NCBI GenBank assembly: GCA_932521035.1
Contig: OW051496.1
Coordinates: 744,001-808,000, forward strand
DNA from: Oscheius dolichura
Lineage: Eukaryota; Nematoda; Chromadorea; Rhabditida; Rhabditidae
Length of the DNA: 64,000 bases
Direction of reading: 5' to 3'
How positions within the stretch are numbered: position 1 is the first letter of the stretch; each line of letters begins with the position of its first letter. A program made the translations under genes and the position numbers. The notes under the pieces were generated by a model that did not search any database, was not told where the DNA came from, and worked only from the letters and a program-made list of their open reading frames with translations. Below, in pieces: positions 1-12,704 of the stretch.

Positions 1-298
1 TAATGTAATTAATTTCCTCGAATTATTAATGTTTTCCCAGCTTATTTTATTAGAAAAATCGTCTCGAATAATGAAAAATCCAATTATTCCTTCAAGTCGG
101 AGAGAAAACCGCGGGGCTAACAACTTTTTCAACAGTTTTCCCGGCGCAGTTCCCGGGGACGGGCGTCAGCTTGAACTAGCCCTTGTCCAGTCTCTTTTTG
201 TTCGTTTTCTTCTAGATAAAAGGCCGCTCCCTATCGCTTCTAGCCATCCGCCTTCTTCTCTTCGGCTCTGAATAATGTCCCTAGCTGTGGGGGCCACC
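1..298 (+). repeat. 5' flank of collagen gene, left copy of a segmental duplication
   Basis: This upstream and start-codon region of the collagen gene recurs almost base for base at 39250-39541. The similarity begins at the window edge, so the duplication may extend further left, and it stops inside the codons after the ATG (GCCGCTGCC here, GCCGCTGCG there). The two copies differ by a few substitutions and small indels. Confidence 0.85.
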
Positions 299-1441
299 TC
301 AGCCGCTGCCATTGTGGCAATCCTCGTCAGCTTCGTGACCATCTACAATATTGTCCAGGAGGTTCACGGCCTGCAGGCAGATATGGCTTCCGGATTTGAA
401 GACTTCAAGGTAGCTTTTCTAGTCATTTTCCAGTAGGATTCGGTGCGCCCGCACCCGTAAAATCTCGGTAGCTATGGGGATAGTCAAATGGCGCGCTGTA
501 ACTAATCTAGACCGCAGCTGCCGAGATTGTACGGGTGCGACGGCATAAAATCTCGGCTCGATCCCGTGCTGAGGCACCCGTAAAATCTCGGCAGCTCGAG
601 GGAGGGTTATTTTGAGTGCGCGCTTTGACTTTCCGCATAACTGCCGAGATTTTACGGGTGCAGCGATGCGAATCCACCCACCATTTCCCTCTATAATTCG
701 TTCATTTTCCAGTTAACTTCGGATAAAACCTGGAGCCAGCTGCTGGAAGCGCGAATGAATCCTCTATCCACTTCCGGCGAAGAGACGTACCGCTATGGAA
801 ATACTCTCTTTGGAAGGAAGAAGAGAGCCGCCCGAGCCGACTGCCCTTGCGCCCCCAAGGCCGAGGGCTGCCCTGCCGGCCCGCCAGGAACTCCCGGAGA
901 GAAGGGATTGCCAGGAGATGCTGGGCCAGATGGAAAGGACGGAGATGATGGAAAAGATGGCCTGGATATCGACGTGGAGAAGCTGCAACCCGACGGATGT
1001 TTGAAGTGTCCTGCTGGCCCCGCCGGACCGATGGGACCACCCGGACCTGCTGGACCTGAAGGACCTCCGGGCCATCCCGGTAGAAGAGGACCTCAAGGCG
1101 CTCCAGGACCCAAAGGAGAACGAGGACCAGTTGGAGAAGAGGGAGAACAAGGCGAGCCGGGACGGGAAGGACCCAAGGGACCGGTGGGAGAGCCGGGAAC
1201 ACAATATCACGACGGAGCTGTCGGCCATCCCGGTCCCCCGGGAGAACGGGGAGGTCCTGGAGAACCGGGAAAAGACGGAGAAGCTGGAGAAGACGGCGAA
1301 CACGGCCGCCCTGGATTCCCTGGACCGGCTGGACAGCCAGGAAAGCGAGGAGTCGACGGCCACCCGGGAATTCCTGGCAAAAATGGAGGAGGAGGAGAAG
1401 ACGCCGGCTACTGTCCCTGCCCCCCACGTTCAAGCCAGTAA
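275..1441 (+). CDS. Cuticle collagen, two exons, 287 aa
   Basis: Exons are 275-409 and 713-1441, joined in phase 0. The N-terminus ([18 protein letters not shown]) is a hydrophobic stretch acting as signal or anchor. Around residue 69 is the furin-like site RKKR, where nematode procollagens are normally trimmed, followed by a CPC cysteine pair and Gly-X-Y blocks broken by a short non-repeat segment with a CLKC pair. The C-terminus carries YCPCPP. This order (hydrophobic start, homology boxes, cleavage site, Cys-flanked Gly-X-Y) and the length are those of nematode cuticle collagens, secreted by the epidermis into the exoskeleton. The intron holds two hairpin repeats. The antisense strand is also open across exon 2, an effect of GC-rich Gly-Pro codons. 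Confidence 0.95.
451..661. repeat. Two inverted-repeat hairpins in the collagen intron
   Basis: The motif CACCCGTAAAATCTCGG and its reverse complement form arms at about 451-475/515-539 and 573-597/641-661. The same motif family appears at 8404-8490, 21003-21026 and 43560-43585, so this is a dispersed small palindromic repeat. Confidence 0.8.
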
Positions 1442-1496
1442 AAATAAAGAATTATTTATTGAAACTTAAGCTATTTTGGGGTATTTTAAAGGACTG

Positions 1497-4256
1497 CTAA
1501 TACCACTGCTTGTGGAGATATGTTTCATAGGAACCGGTATCGGCTACGGTGGCGGAGAGGCGTTGCAACTGCTTGACTCTGTTTTTCTTCTGCGATTTGA
1601 CGATCAAATTGAGCAGGAAGGGAGAGAGCATACAATAGAGGGGGATGATCTGGAAAATTGGGGGTTTTAGGCTTCGGGAGGGGGTTATATACTTCTTTAG
1701 GGTTAATGATGTATTCAAGATGGAGAACAATAAGGTTTCAGAAAGAAAAAAACAACTTACATAGACAGCAGCATACGCCGATCTGATGGTCATCTTATTC
1801 TGGACGAAGTCTCCCATTAGGGGAACCGTGAAATTGGCCGCGTTGAAAAAGACAAACATCAGCAGATGGAATACCATCCAGGGGAGGAGGAGGGTCAACG
1901 AGGCCAGGTTCTCTGCCACTTGGTAGGCCGTCGTAACGTCGAAAATCAGTCTAAAATAGAATTTTTGAAACCCTTTTTCATTAGAAGTTTCGGTTTCGGA
2001 AAGTTGATATTAGGAATTGTTGAGAAGAAGAGCAATTATAAAGTTTCCCGATAGTATTTTTTTCCCAGCCCTTTTCTATACCGTAATCCTCTCCTACCTG
2101 TTCCGTCTCCTAGCATTCACCAGCCAAATAACGAAGAAACAAAGGATGGCTCCAATTTCCAGAGCAATTGCCAGGTAGCTGGACAGTGTCACCCCATCCT
2201 GGGTGAATTTATTGACAGCCGAACAATACAGTTCATCTCCACTGATTGGTGTCAAATGTTGCGACCAGTATATAATGAGAAGAGAGGATAAAACCTGAAG
2301 TTTGTTTTTCATTTGAAGATTTTTTCGAAAGCTTACAGCCAGAACTGATAAATGATAACCAAAATAGGAACTACACTTCTCGTAGAAGTGGATTCGAATT
2401 GTGGCGACGCCTCTTTCCAGCACGATGGCCACGTTGAAGGGAACAAAACTCATCATGGTGATATTCATCGGCTGGCGGAGGAAGAGACACAACTGGACGG
2501 GGACAACGACCTGGCAACCGGAGGAGGAGGTCAAGTAGAGGTAGAGATGCGTTCCCTGAAAGGTGGAAGAGGTTTTTAAAAGAATTGAATATCACAATCT
2601 GAACGCTGAAGTGGTTCAAATAACTGAAATTGTATAAATGAGAGATTTGAAGCAGAAAGAAATTGTCTGTTCTCCAATCCTTTTTCGTGATTTTTCCTAG
2701 TTACGAGACAGACTTTTATACATATTTTTTTCACTTGTCCTTTGATTGAGTTAGTGAACTTCGTTCCCTCATAAATTTGACGATAAACAGGCCAGAAATT
2801 GGAAAGTCCAATATTTCAGGTAGACAATAATAGCCCCCTTTTTCTCGAAGATTTCAATGAGACTAAATCACAGGGTCTGGTTCAAAAGTATGAAAAAACA
2901 AAAATTATCCCCATGTTCCGACGTCAGCTATCCAATTTCCGACCCTTGTAGCCAGAAATTGTCCCCTCTACACGCGTTCTATATATTCTGCAATTGGAAT
3001 TAGTCCCATTTCATGGAAGGATAAAGCCCAACTGAAGTCCCGGCAAGGGTTTTGTAACAGTTTTGAATAAAGATGATCCTCCTGCCGAGACTTTCCCAGG
3101 TGCAGGGGGATCAGACTATCGAGAGCCGATATATAGGGGATATTCTAGGGGAAACAAAAAGCTGTCAAAGTATTATGAGGTTCATGGAATTTTTGCCAGT
3201 TCTCTTCCTTTATCTTTTTGCTCCCTGTCCCTGTCTTTCGCCTGTCTTTCGTGTCTAACCGTCCCAGATACATTCTCTTGGTTTTTTGACCATCAAATGA
3301 GTTAGAATCTTCTTATCGATTGAAGGAAGGGATGAAAAATAACCAGAAAACACAAATTACCAATAGGCCGAAATAAATGATTCTCACGTTTCAAGGAGAC
3401 TAGTTATACCCTTTGCTGGAAGCGAAAAATGTTCCATCAACTCTACAGTGAGGTTTCTCTAATAATTTTCTTTTTTTTCCACCGACCCTGGCCAGTAAAC
3501 CGCCGTTTCAAAAGATTCTCACCACGATTACAGTATACCAAAGGTCTAGAACATCAAAAATCCCCCAAGCTGGTATTTTTCTAGCCAAATCTTCTCTCAG
3601 TACAACGATGAAGTTGTCCCTTCCCCTCTCTTTCTAGACACCATGATACATACAAATATTTCCATTTTGGGCAGGGATTATCCCATTTTCTTGGCAGACA
3701 ACGGAAATCGTCATATTATGTTCCAAGGGGAGAATATTAACGTACACGGTCCCTTCCTTCTAATCCCTTTTCCTTTCATGTACCAAGGGTGTCACTTGCT
3801 TTTTTTCTTCTTCTTGTGTGAGAATATAGAGTGTACTCTACTAAGAAACACCCACCTGAAGAATTATGCAGAATAAGCTGTGGATCACATTTGAGACGAG
3901 GGAAAATGCCATGATTACCTGGAAAAATGAAAAAAATTCTAATGGAAGAAGTAAAGTACCCGAACATTTCGATGGAAATAGACTCGTTGAAACCCGTAGC
4001 GAAGAAACCAAAAATTAGTACAGATGGCCAAGAGACTGCAGATGATGTGGATCGAGAGAACCAGCTGGAAAAGGGGGAAAGATTTTAAAAGGAAAAGAGC
4101 CACAGTTCACACACCCCGCCCCTCTTTTCCCGCTAAACTGACCTTGAAAGACGTGCTCTGGATATAGAAATTGCCCTCTTCACAGAGATCCATAGCGTCG
4201 TTTCCAAAAATATCTTCTTCTTTTTCTTTTTCTCTTTTCTGAATAATATCAGCCAT
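1497..4256 (-). CDS. Seven-helix chemoreceptor, Sra superfamily (Srab- or Sre-like), 346 aa
   Basis: Seven exons fit in phase without a stop: 4256-4143, 4064-3960, 3918-3856, 2555-2337, 2294-2098, 1950-1761 and 1649-1497. The start is the only ATG of exon 1. Seen: several hydrophobic helices, an FHRN-type motif (YFHRNVR) after the first helix, a Cys in the first outer loop, the motif VLERGVATI with FYEK in the second inner loop, and AYQVAENL before the sixth helix. Nematode Sra-superfamily chemoreceptors carry ER..AT...YE and YQ..EN at these places, and the length is usual. Such proteins act in sensory-neuron cilia with G proteins; the ligand is unknown. The 1.3-kb intron 3 is much longer than the others. 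I cannot separate Srab from Sre by eye. Confidence 0.85.
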
Positions 4257-4559
4257 TTTGAGAGGTTAATTCAGATTGCTGCTGGTTTCAGGCGGAAAGA
4301 AGAAGAAGGAAGAGATCTTCTTGAATAGATGAGGGGGGAATACTATCTATCCCGCTGTCGTGGGGATGGAATCAGACAGGATGGATTAAATTGTGCTCAT
4401 TAGGAGGAGGAGAAGAGGGATTGTGGCGGGAGACACGGGGGAGCCGCTCCGGGGATTAGGATTTGCAAGAAATTCTACACTAGAAGAAAGAAGAAACAAG
4501 AAAAACAGCGATCACTGACTATTTCAAATGGGAAAGAAACAATAAAAGGACATTTCTAA

Positions 4560-5550
4560 TAACTGACTCCATGACAACATCGATCATTGACTAATCATAG
4601 CCCGAAAAGTTATTTTGCTTTTAAAATCCCCATAAAACTTCAAAAATTCAAGAAAGAGTAATAAAAGTGAACTGTAGTCTATTTTCTAGGGAAAATACCC
4701 CCAAAAGGAAACTTCAAAAGATCAAGAGCTGTACAAATTGGCTCAAATGGAAATAGAAGGAGAGTATACTGTAGTAAATGACAATTCCCGCAGATTTATC
4801 TATCCAATGAGATTATTTCAAGGTTATAGTACCAGTAAAACCTTACAAATTTGGTAAAATGACTGAAAACTGTATTACCGTACTTCCACATACGCAACTC
4901 ATCAATAGTCGGACTTCCTTTTTACTATAAACTCCTCGTGAAACTTGCATAATTCAAAAAACAAAATATGGGCAATATTCTATCACAACTAATAAGCCGT
5001 TTTGGTTTTAAAGTCGTCATGAAATCTCCAAAATTCGAAAACAATCCGATCAAACTGCTCTAGAATCTGCTCATTTGGAAAAGTATCAGTAAACTTGTCT
5101 TTCGGAGAAGCAGGCACGATGTAGATGAGTAGAAAGTAATAACAAGAACTTGTCACATTACTGTAAAACCGAAATATCCGTTTATGAAGGAATTATCGCT
5201 GACAAGGAGGCATCATAGTTTTAACCACTTTATAAAACCTCAAGAATTCAAAAAGAAAGCAATTGGTACTGTGTACTGCGGCTTGTTTTATAGCAAAAAT
5301 ATAACTAAAAAATGGCACTTCTAAACGCCAAAAGCAGTACAAATAAGCTCAAATTATAATAGAGAGTAGGGAGATTGTAGTGGCATTTCATCTTATTCAT
5401 TTTCTTATCATACCCGAGAGTACTTTTTTAGTTTTGAAGTATTCATAAAACTTTCGGAATAGAAGAGAAAGAGATGAATTTAGAATATATTTCATACGCA
5501 AACGGCCCTAAAAAGTGCTTCAATATGGGATAGGGATTCACAAGAACGTT
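4560..5550. repeat. Degenerate repeats in a gene-free stretch
   Basis: A block like TTTTAAAATCCCCATAAAACTTC followed by AAAATTC recurs in diverged form near 4620, 4990, 5220 and 5435, suggesting an old tandem array. Apart from this I see no gene between the chemoreceptor start at 4256 and about 5860. Confidence 0.4.
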
Positions 5551-5859
5551 TTTTAGAGCGAGCATGCGTCATTCTCAGATAAGCCTTGATTCTGGAATCC
5601 GTTCAATTTATTAGTTTCACGAAACCAACAGGAAAAAGAAGCGGAAATTCCTTTATTTTGACCTTTATACTGGTTGCTTCGTGTGAAAAACATCCGAGCA
5701 ACACAATCAAAGGTCAGTTTTAGTGAGAAAAAAAACGGGATATGGGTAAGTTGTCGTGTAAAATTATCCGACGTTAAATTATGTTTCGCTAGTAAGATAA
5801 AATGCACCAGATAGGAGAACAATTTGATCGGTAGCAGTGAGCGATTTTTCTTACGGTCC

Positions 5860-6045
5860 GTTTGAGCTACAACCAGACTCATTAGAATCGTCTTGACGTG
5901 CTCTACAAGATGGTCTTTGAATTTTAAAAATTCATCGAGAAATACCCGAGATACGGGCACAAACGCCCGACACGCCCGTTTACGCCCGAAAATGGGCGCG
6001 CCCAAAACCGGGCGCGCCCGGGCGTTTGTCCATGTATGCTGTTAT
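5860..6045 (-). repeat. Dispersed GC-rich repeat (family A), copy 1
   Basis: It holds ATTAGAATCGTCTTGACGTGC, a block that matches TTTGAATTTTAAAAATTCATC, then CGCCCGACACGCCCG and GGGCGCGCCC palindromes ending near CCATGTATG. Copies lie at 31105-31295, 32240-32410, 57420-57670 and 58100-58265, with a short piece at 30375-30425. Confidence 0.75.
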
Positions 6046-6894
6046 GGCACGATATGTTTCACGGACAAAAGAAAAAGGAGTCGTTTAGACGACTTTTGAT
6101 GATCTATGCTACAAATTCTGCGCCGAGGTTCTACAATTTCTTTGTACAGTGAAAATCAAGAAAGCCGCCTTTCTAAACAACGAAATTAGACTTGGTAGCC
6201 AAATTTGACCTTATAAATGTTCCTCGTACACAAAAAAAGTAAGGTTGTGCTCAGCAGCTGAAAAAAAAAGAAAAAAAAACGGCTCTGTTTCTGGGGGTTT
6301 CAAAGAGTGGCGCACACAGCGTACTGGGTGGCGTCTCCGGATCTGATACCAACCTCTCGAGTTCCTTGGTCATAGAAGGTCAAAGGAAGCTCTGACTTGT
6401 GACTGTTTCAATCACCTGATAAAACAAAAAGATTAGAGCACAAGTTTGATGGTTAGTTGAGTAATTAGTTTGGATAGCAAGTAGAGGAAGCTTTTCTTGA
6501 TTTTTTCCTGAAATTTGAAATAATTGTTTCAGCGGGCTATCATATGATCATCGCCGAGGACTTCCTAGTCGCTAAAAGACAGTAGCCGTCATTAAATGCT
6601 AATATATTTCGACGGAAATATAAAAGGCAACTGTTGGAAGTCAGCTTTGATATACGCCATGCCCAACACGGTAAATAGAGTGAAATTACTGGTAAAAAGA
6701 ATTTCACCGGGAATAGAAAACCGCCAATAAAAGAAAGAAAAGACCAAAGAAGCGAGCTCCTCCGCAACTTTGAACGAAGCGGAGACAGCTGAATAGAGAG
6801 TGAGGAGAAAATTAGAAGCACAGATGGGGAGAACAGGTGAATAGGGAGTGCAATGGAGTAGGAAAAGAGGAGAAGTCTATGAACTTGACGAGGC

Positions 6895-7801
6895 CAGGCA
6901 ATATTTATAAATATATTGCACCGTTCTACTGATAAATGTAAAACCATGTTTATTGGAAAACAGAATACTCAATACCCGTATTCCTTAAATAATATAGATT
7001 TAGAAAAGGTACATTTGTATAAAGATCTCGGTTATAATTTAACAAATACCCTATCTCCATCTAATCACATCCGATTAACTAAACAAAAATGTATGGCAAT
7101 TATAAACAACTTATTCAGATTATTTACATTTTCAAAAAAACATTTTATAATATGCTACACAACCTTAATTCTACCAATAATAGAATACGGTTCTGAGCTA
7201 TTGAACTCTTTATCTAAAAATGATGCCCTTATTCTAGAATCTATACAAAGAAAATTCACCAAGAGACTACTCCCCAAATTAAATTATAACGAAAGGGTAA
7301 AAGAATTAAATCTTCAACCTTTATGGTTTAGAAGAGTAATCAAAGATCTCATTATGGCCCATAAATACATTTATGGAACAAATTCCAGCGAAAACATTTT
7401 CTCTTTATTTGACAAGAACTCTAGAAACTTTAAATTGAGATCAAACGGGTTAAAAATACTACCCCCATCACAGGCAGAAATTCATTACAAATATATTAAC
7501 GCGAGAACATATACACTATGGAATAATCTTCCACAAGAAATAGTTTTTGATCAAAATATCAATAGTTTTAAAGAAAATATAACCAGATGGTTAAAAAACC
7601 ATCCTAATCATACGCAATCCTTTCGTATTACATAAAATGATTTGGTGTCTTACTGGACACACCCTCCTTCCTGCACTATCCGCGGGAATATGCTATTGAA
7701 TATGTATATTGTATATAATAGAGGTGGTTAGCATAGCCTTCGGGTTCTTTTTCCTCCTCGCCTTTGCCCCCAAACAGAAGAAAAATAAAAATGTATGTAT
7801 G

Positions 7802-7843
<42 letters not shown>
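6895..7843 (+). mobile_element. 5'-truncated non-LTR retrotransposon (LINE) 3' end
   Basis: An uninterrupted reading frame (6916-7635) matches the C-terminal region after a LINE reverse transcriptase: KCKTMFIG, then HLYKDLGY, the LPIIEYGSELL motif, SIQRKFTKRLL and LNLQPLWFRR. The palm-domain catalytic YADD lies upstream in full elements and is absent here, so the copy is truncated at its 5' end and cannot move. After the stop comes an untranslated tail running into an ATGT/AT microsatellite (7790-7843), typical of CR1-like elements. The open frame suggests a fairly recent insertion. Confidence 0.8.
7786..7843. repeat. ATGT/AT microsatellite at the LINE 3' end
   Basis: A few ATGT units pass into an uninterrupted AT dinucleotide run. 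It marks the 3' end of the LINE. From here to 8590 I see no credible gene, only one small hairpin. Confidence 0.9.
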
Positions 7844-7845
<2 letters not shown>

Positions 7846-8403
7846 AGGCCAGCGGACACAGGACTTTATATGAAGAGTTTGAGACTTCAAAAGGTAATTA
7901 TAAGATGACTTTTCTGACGAAATGCCGCGAAAAAGTTCGAAAACAAGACCCCGTGCCTCCGGGGAAAGTGCCAATTTTCGTCTTCGGCTACCTAGAAAAT
8001 AATCATAATCAGTTACGGGGAGAACGACTCAGATATAGACACACTTTGACAAATGAAATCAAGAGGAAATTACTCCATTTTTTCCCGGTGAATGAACACG
8101 GAGAAAACAGACAACCGGGGGCTGAGACAGAAGAAGACATGACCGAATATTCAACGAGGCATGTTAGGAGTTTGAGGCGCTAAACTAGAAAAAAGAGGGG
8201 AGAGAATGGAGAAAAAGGACTAGAAGTTTTACAGTTTTTGCTGTACTAGGCTTCAAAAGAAGCGTAATAGGAAGTTATGAGACGTTCATTTTGAAACTTT
8301 CCATCAATAAGACCAAATGAAGGCGAAAAAATTGAGCAGAAAGGCGAGAAATTAGAGAAACCCGAGAAAAATCCCAATGGAGGGGCAATTCTATCGCGCA
8401 CCC

Positions 8404-8490
8404 GCACCCGTAGAATCTCGGCAGCTCGCCGACCTGAACAAAGCGCGCTCCCAGCTAAAAGCAAAAAAGCTGCCGAGATTTTACGGGTGC
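8404..8490. repeat. Hairpin repeat of the CACCCGTAAAATCTCGG family
   Basis: The arms GCACCCGTAGAATCTCGGC and its complement (GCCGAGATTTTACGGGTGC) face each other across about 45 nt. It is the same family as the hairpins in the collagen intron. Confidence 0.8.
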
Positions 8491-8597
8491 GGGGACTTCA
8501 AAGGGAATCAAAGAGAAAATTCGCGAAAAACAAAAGAAAAGTCTCGATATTTTTGATTTTATTTTGAATCACTTGAGTTGTTTGGGAATTCCTTTAG

Positions 8598-9011
8598 TTA
8601 TCCGCCGTCATAAACCGCCATCCATCTCTCCAGCGCCAGCATCACATATTTCCCGTATCCTCTGCTGACCACGTTGGCCGTTGTCAGCTGGAGATTCTTC
8701 CCGCCATGTACAATATTCCATTTTAACGGATACGGTCGGTTTAGCATGTAGCCGATGACCTCCAGCCCGTCGCGAACCCGCACCACCCAGAAGGGAAGCG
8801 AAATGCGATTATTCAGTAGCGAGTCAACAAATTCCAGGGCCTCCAAGCCGAAACAATTCATTGTGGTGGCGATGCTGTGTGTCTGGTAGCTGCAGTTGAA
8901 GACGCTGTAGTTTAGATCGAAGCGCATCTCCCCCTCCACGATCGTCAGAGCCTTCACGTTTGGAAATTCAATCGGCACTGTGTAACGGCCCGGCAGGATG
9001 GCTGTTATCAC
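8598..9011 (-). CDS. 3'-terminal coding exon of an unrecognised protein
   Basis: A 414-nt open exon follows a good splice acceptor (TTTTTCAG at 9012-9019) and ends at a stop. It has no ATG at its beginning, so at least one upstream exon is expected, but none is visible before the divergent gene starting at 9320. The protein part is about 137 residues with no membrane segment. The spacing of Leu and Ile and the ending WMAVYDGG loosely recall F-box-associated domains, but I cannot support that. It may be a gene fragment. Confidence 0.5.
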   Translation of the reverse strand: MITAILPGRYTVPIEFPNVKALTIVEGEMRFDLNYSVFNCSYQTHSIATTMNCFGLEALEFVDSLLNNRISLPFWVVRVRDGLEVIGYMLNRPYPLKWNIVHGGKNLQLTTANVVSRGYGKYVMLALERWMAVYDGG

Positions 9012-9319
9012 CTGAAAAATGGAAAAATTAAAGTTTTATTTTTTCTTTTAACTATTCACTAGAACCATTTAAATACTAAAGTAAAGAATGTGGCAATCCA
9101 GGCAGGCCAATTTCCATCAAAACAACCTATCCAGCCGTCTATTTTCCAGGAATTTCTCCCAGTTCCCCGGCTGCAGATAGCTCCCAGCAGCCTGCTGTCC
9201 CCTGCTTCCTGTCCGTTGACTCACAATTCCCCGTTGCTATCTATTCCAACCCTTATCGCGGCTTCCCAAGAGCAGGGAAACTGCTTTTATTCGAATTTTT
9301 CCTTCAAAACTACTAGAAA

Positions 9320-11698
9320 ATGAATTCCTTCGGCTACAGGAGCGATACTAATTTATACTTTGGAAGAGTTAGCATTACGGTAGGTGCATTTTTCTTGTAG
9401 AAGTTGACTAATATTTGCAGGTGATGATATTCGTAGCCTGTGGTCTAATGGTCCTTACCCAGCTCTTCATGACCATCTGGTTCTTGGTTTATCATGACTG
9501 GTAGGTGGTTCGTTGGGTTCCGAAGATTGTAAAAAATGGAATTTGACTTTTATAAGCGACTTTTGATACAAAAATAAGCCATAAAATGAGAAAGAGCAAA
9601 CAAATTTCTATAGAAGGATCGTGGAAAAAAAGGGAAATTTTGTTTGTTTTGGTCATGGTTGAAAAGGAAAAGGGGAAACACGCAGTGATCTTGCAATGTC
9701 GAGAAAAATTCGACCCGAAAATTATAAAAATCAGCCATGTCTAACGTGAATGTGAACGTGAAAACGTGAAAAACGTGAAAAAAGGGGAAGATTAACGGAA
9801 AAATGATAATTGGTCCCGAAACGCTTTGATTTTTTGTCTAGAAATGGAATAAACCATATTGAGAAGTACTCTCCTCCTAATCTTTTATGTTTTCCTCGGG
9901 CTAGAAAAGCGAGAGAATTCAATGACTGTATTATAAATCTCCCAATACTTATCTGAAATGTTTGCATTTGATAAAATTTTATTAGCTTTAGTCTAGATAG
10001 AAAAGCAAAAAGTGAAAATTCCCAGCAGTTTGAAATAAATCGTGTATAGAGTGAATACAACGAAAACAACAAAATGAAGAGGTAAATGTTTTTCTTATTT
10101 TTTTTACTGGTAAATGTAGCTAACGTCATGGGTAAAAACATGAACACAAAAGATAAATGCACTTCTCAAAGGAATGTATTTTTCGGGGAGGTAACGTGAG
10201 GAAAAAGGCATTACATACAAAATAACGGCTGGCAGCCCTAGGTAAATAAAACTGGGCCAATTTCCATGTTTTTTTTATAAATATAAATAAAGATCGTACA
10301 TAGTCTACAAATTTTTTATTGCTTTGCCCATGTTTGAAAAGGAAAACCCGATAATTGCTTCCAATATAACATTGCATGAGGCTTCATGAAATCTAAACTG
10401 GAAAATTGATCACAACTCGGTGTTCGGACGTGGTTTTCGAGTCTTACGTTGAAGGGGAACAGATATTTTTTTATACAAAAAATAGGGCTACCGTAACGGG
10501 TCGCAAAACTTTCCGAGCGAGAACTCTTGAGAGTTGTTGAAGCTCCTATTTTCGAAATATCAATACCTTCTCAATCACCATAGCATCCCATTACTTACCT
10601 AGACATTATTTATTTTATATGTTTCCTATGAACCACAAAAGGCAGCTTCAGCCTTCTTACCACTTTTTCCCGCTAACACCCTTTCCAATGTCAGTTTTTC
10701 TCTTTCCAGGTGGTGGTTCATCACTCTCGCCTGTGTTATCATCGGTAACGGTCTCCTTCTCCTCTCGATAAAGTTCCGAAACCCTGATTTTATTCGAATT
10801 GTCCTCGTCTATCAGGTATTCCTCCACTTTTCCCGCCATTTTCCCTTTTCAGGCCCTCTACGTAGCCCTCTGTATGGGTACCATCGTCTATATGGTCCTC
10901 CTCCTCTGCCATCCCTATAAGGACACCCCGTTTTTTCGAAATTGTATGGATATTCGAAATCACGGGAAGGATAAGGACAAAAAACCGTATAAATTCTCCA
11001 AAGAAGACTGTATAAAGAGTAAAAAGTGCCCGGGAAACTTCAAAAATTCAAAAATTTAGAAACCAGAGTACTGGGAGGTATCTTTGCCGGGATCTATACT
11101 CTCTTCGCTCTGATTAATCTCTTCTGCGTTACCGTAATCTATAATTATTTCAAATATATGATAGAAACTGGCCCGATTCGAAGGTAGAGCCACAATTAGA
11201 CAGCGAAAAATCTGAAAATTTACAGTAAGCCAGAAAATAGAGCCGCGCCCCGCCCTGCAACCTCTCCAATGGCTTCAAATCCGGTTCCTGAAGGTCCTGC
11301 AACAAATTTAAGGTCAGAACTAATGTATTTTATTAGTAAAAAATCTATAGAACGGTGGAAAATGGAGAAAATAGTGAATATCTTCCGCCGCCGGGTACTG
11401 TAACGGCTATGAGGCCGTCTTCTACCGTTTCCCTGGATTCACGACCTGTTTTCACCCTCTCCCCGGCTTCTACCACTTCTAGGTAAACTTTTAGGCCTTT
11501 AAATTTATTAAAATGATCCTTTTCAGCCAGCAAAGTACAGTAACCCCTCCAGTGGTCCATTCCCAGGAGTCAATTGCCCCGGATTGGGACAGCGCGCCGG
11601 CTTATAACCCCTACGTGCCGCAGAGCTACAACCAGAATAACGAAGCCCCTCCACCGGTACCTTCTCATTATGGAAGGAATTATAGCTCACAATATTGA
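9320..11698 (+). CDS. Four-helix membrane protein with proline-rich tail, 308 aa (paralogue 1)
   Basis: Eight exons join in phase: 9320-9379, 9421-9500, 10710-10815, 10853-11018, 11060-11183, 11226-11312, 11351-11482 and 11527-11698. The protein has four hydrophobic segments: one ending TIWFLVYHDW, one after WWF, one beginning ALYVALCMG, and one with LFALINLFCVTVI. A loop with two cysteines lies between helices 3 and 4. The last third is a Pro/Ser/Thr/Asn-rich tail with PPP and YNPY motifs, probably cytoplasmic. The gene at 26191-29534 has the same exon phases, the same lengths for exons 2 and 3, and the shared motif HDWWWF. I do not recognise a named family. A tetraspan adaptor or junction role is only a guess from the topology. 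Confidence 0.8.
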
Positions 11699-12499
11699 AG
11701 ACAAAAAGAAGTAAACAGAAGAAAGTGATCTCAAAATGCTTTGTATGTATAATTTATAAAGATTAGCTGGAGGGACTACTGTTCTTCCAGTAATGTGCAA
11801 AAAAAGCAAAAAATTTTCAAAACAGGTGGTAAACAATATCCACTGCTTTAGACTTTTTCAGGTTTTGGTGGCGATACTTCATAGATTTTGAAATGAATCT
11901 TTTGATTCCGTGAACGTAAGCTGTGGTAAGAAGTATTGGAGCGACTTTCAAACGGAGGAATCGCATCAGAAACTAAGTATTCCAAACCAGGAGGAAGTTT
12001 TATCGACAGAGCGAACTTACGTGGTTCTCCAAGATACCATAGAGACGTACAAAAGATCTGCTCCATGGAGAAACTCCGGGAGATTCCCTCGGTGTTCGCT
12101 GCTTTCCATTCACAGTTCCATCTGTTCTTGGACCACAAAGAGACGAAGCGGTACTCCACCGGCCAACGAACTAATTCAATAACGGCTCCGTAAAATTCCT
12201 ACTAGACATCGAGCATCGATACAATAATTAGGAATATTTGTAGTTGTGGCAAAACAAAATGAAATTACATCTCTTATTTTCATCCTTTCTCAATATCTCG
12301 TCAAATTAATTGGTTTCAACGTTTCGAGGCCAAATCTCAGAGCGAAAACAAGAATTACAGGAAGAACTGGGGGGTGTTATCGCTCTAGGACCATTAGATT
12401 ACAGTTTTGTGCTCCAAGAAGCTCTTTTGGCCATTTCGGAAAACGCCTGATAATTTTACTAGCGGCAGAGTTGTTCCCCATTATTATCCTTTTCTTGAC
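11699..12499. other. Gene-free stretch
   Basis: No spliced gene or repeat family is apparent between the four-helix gene and the Mutator-like element. Short open frames near 11850-12190 on both strands have no recognisable motifs. Confidence 0.5.
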
Positions 12500-12704
12500 T
12501 AGTAGGTTGATCGATAAGTCCTGTCAATGACCTCATAACTTTTGATAGAGACCGTTTTACAGTACACATGAGCACTTCCTAGGTAGATCTCGGAGTGGCC
12601 GATCTGATAAAACAAACTAGAAAAAAATTCCACGTAATTGCAAAATTTCCCGGGCGTTTCAAAAAAAAAGTTTTGAGTTTTGCCATTTTCGCTGGTACGG
12701 TATC

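Noticed and set aside
702-1433. Long open frames antisense to the collagen
   Set aside because: They mirror the Gly-Pro codon repeats; they have no start context or protein-like composition.
7764-8183. Open frame starting in the AT microsatellite
   Set aside because: Its beginning is repeat-encoded Tyr-Ile and the rest has no motif or splice support.
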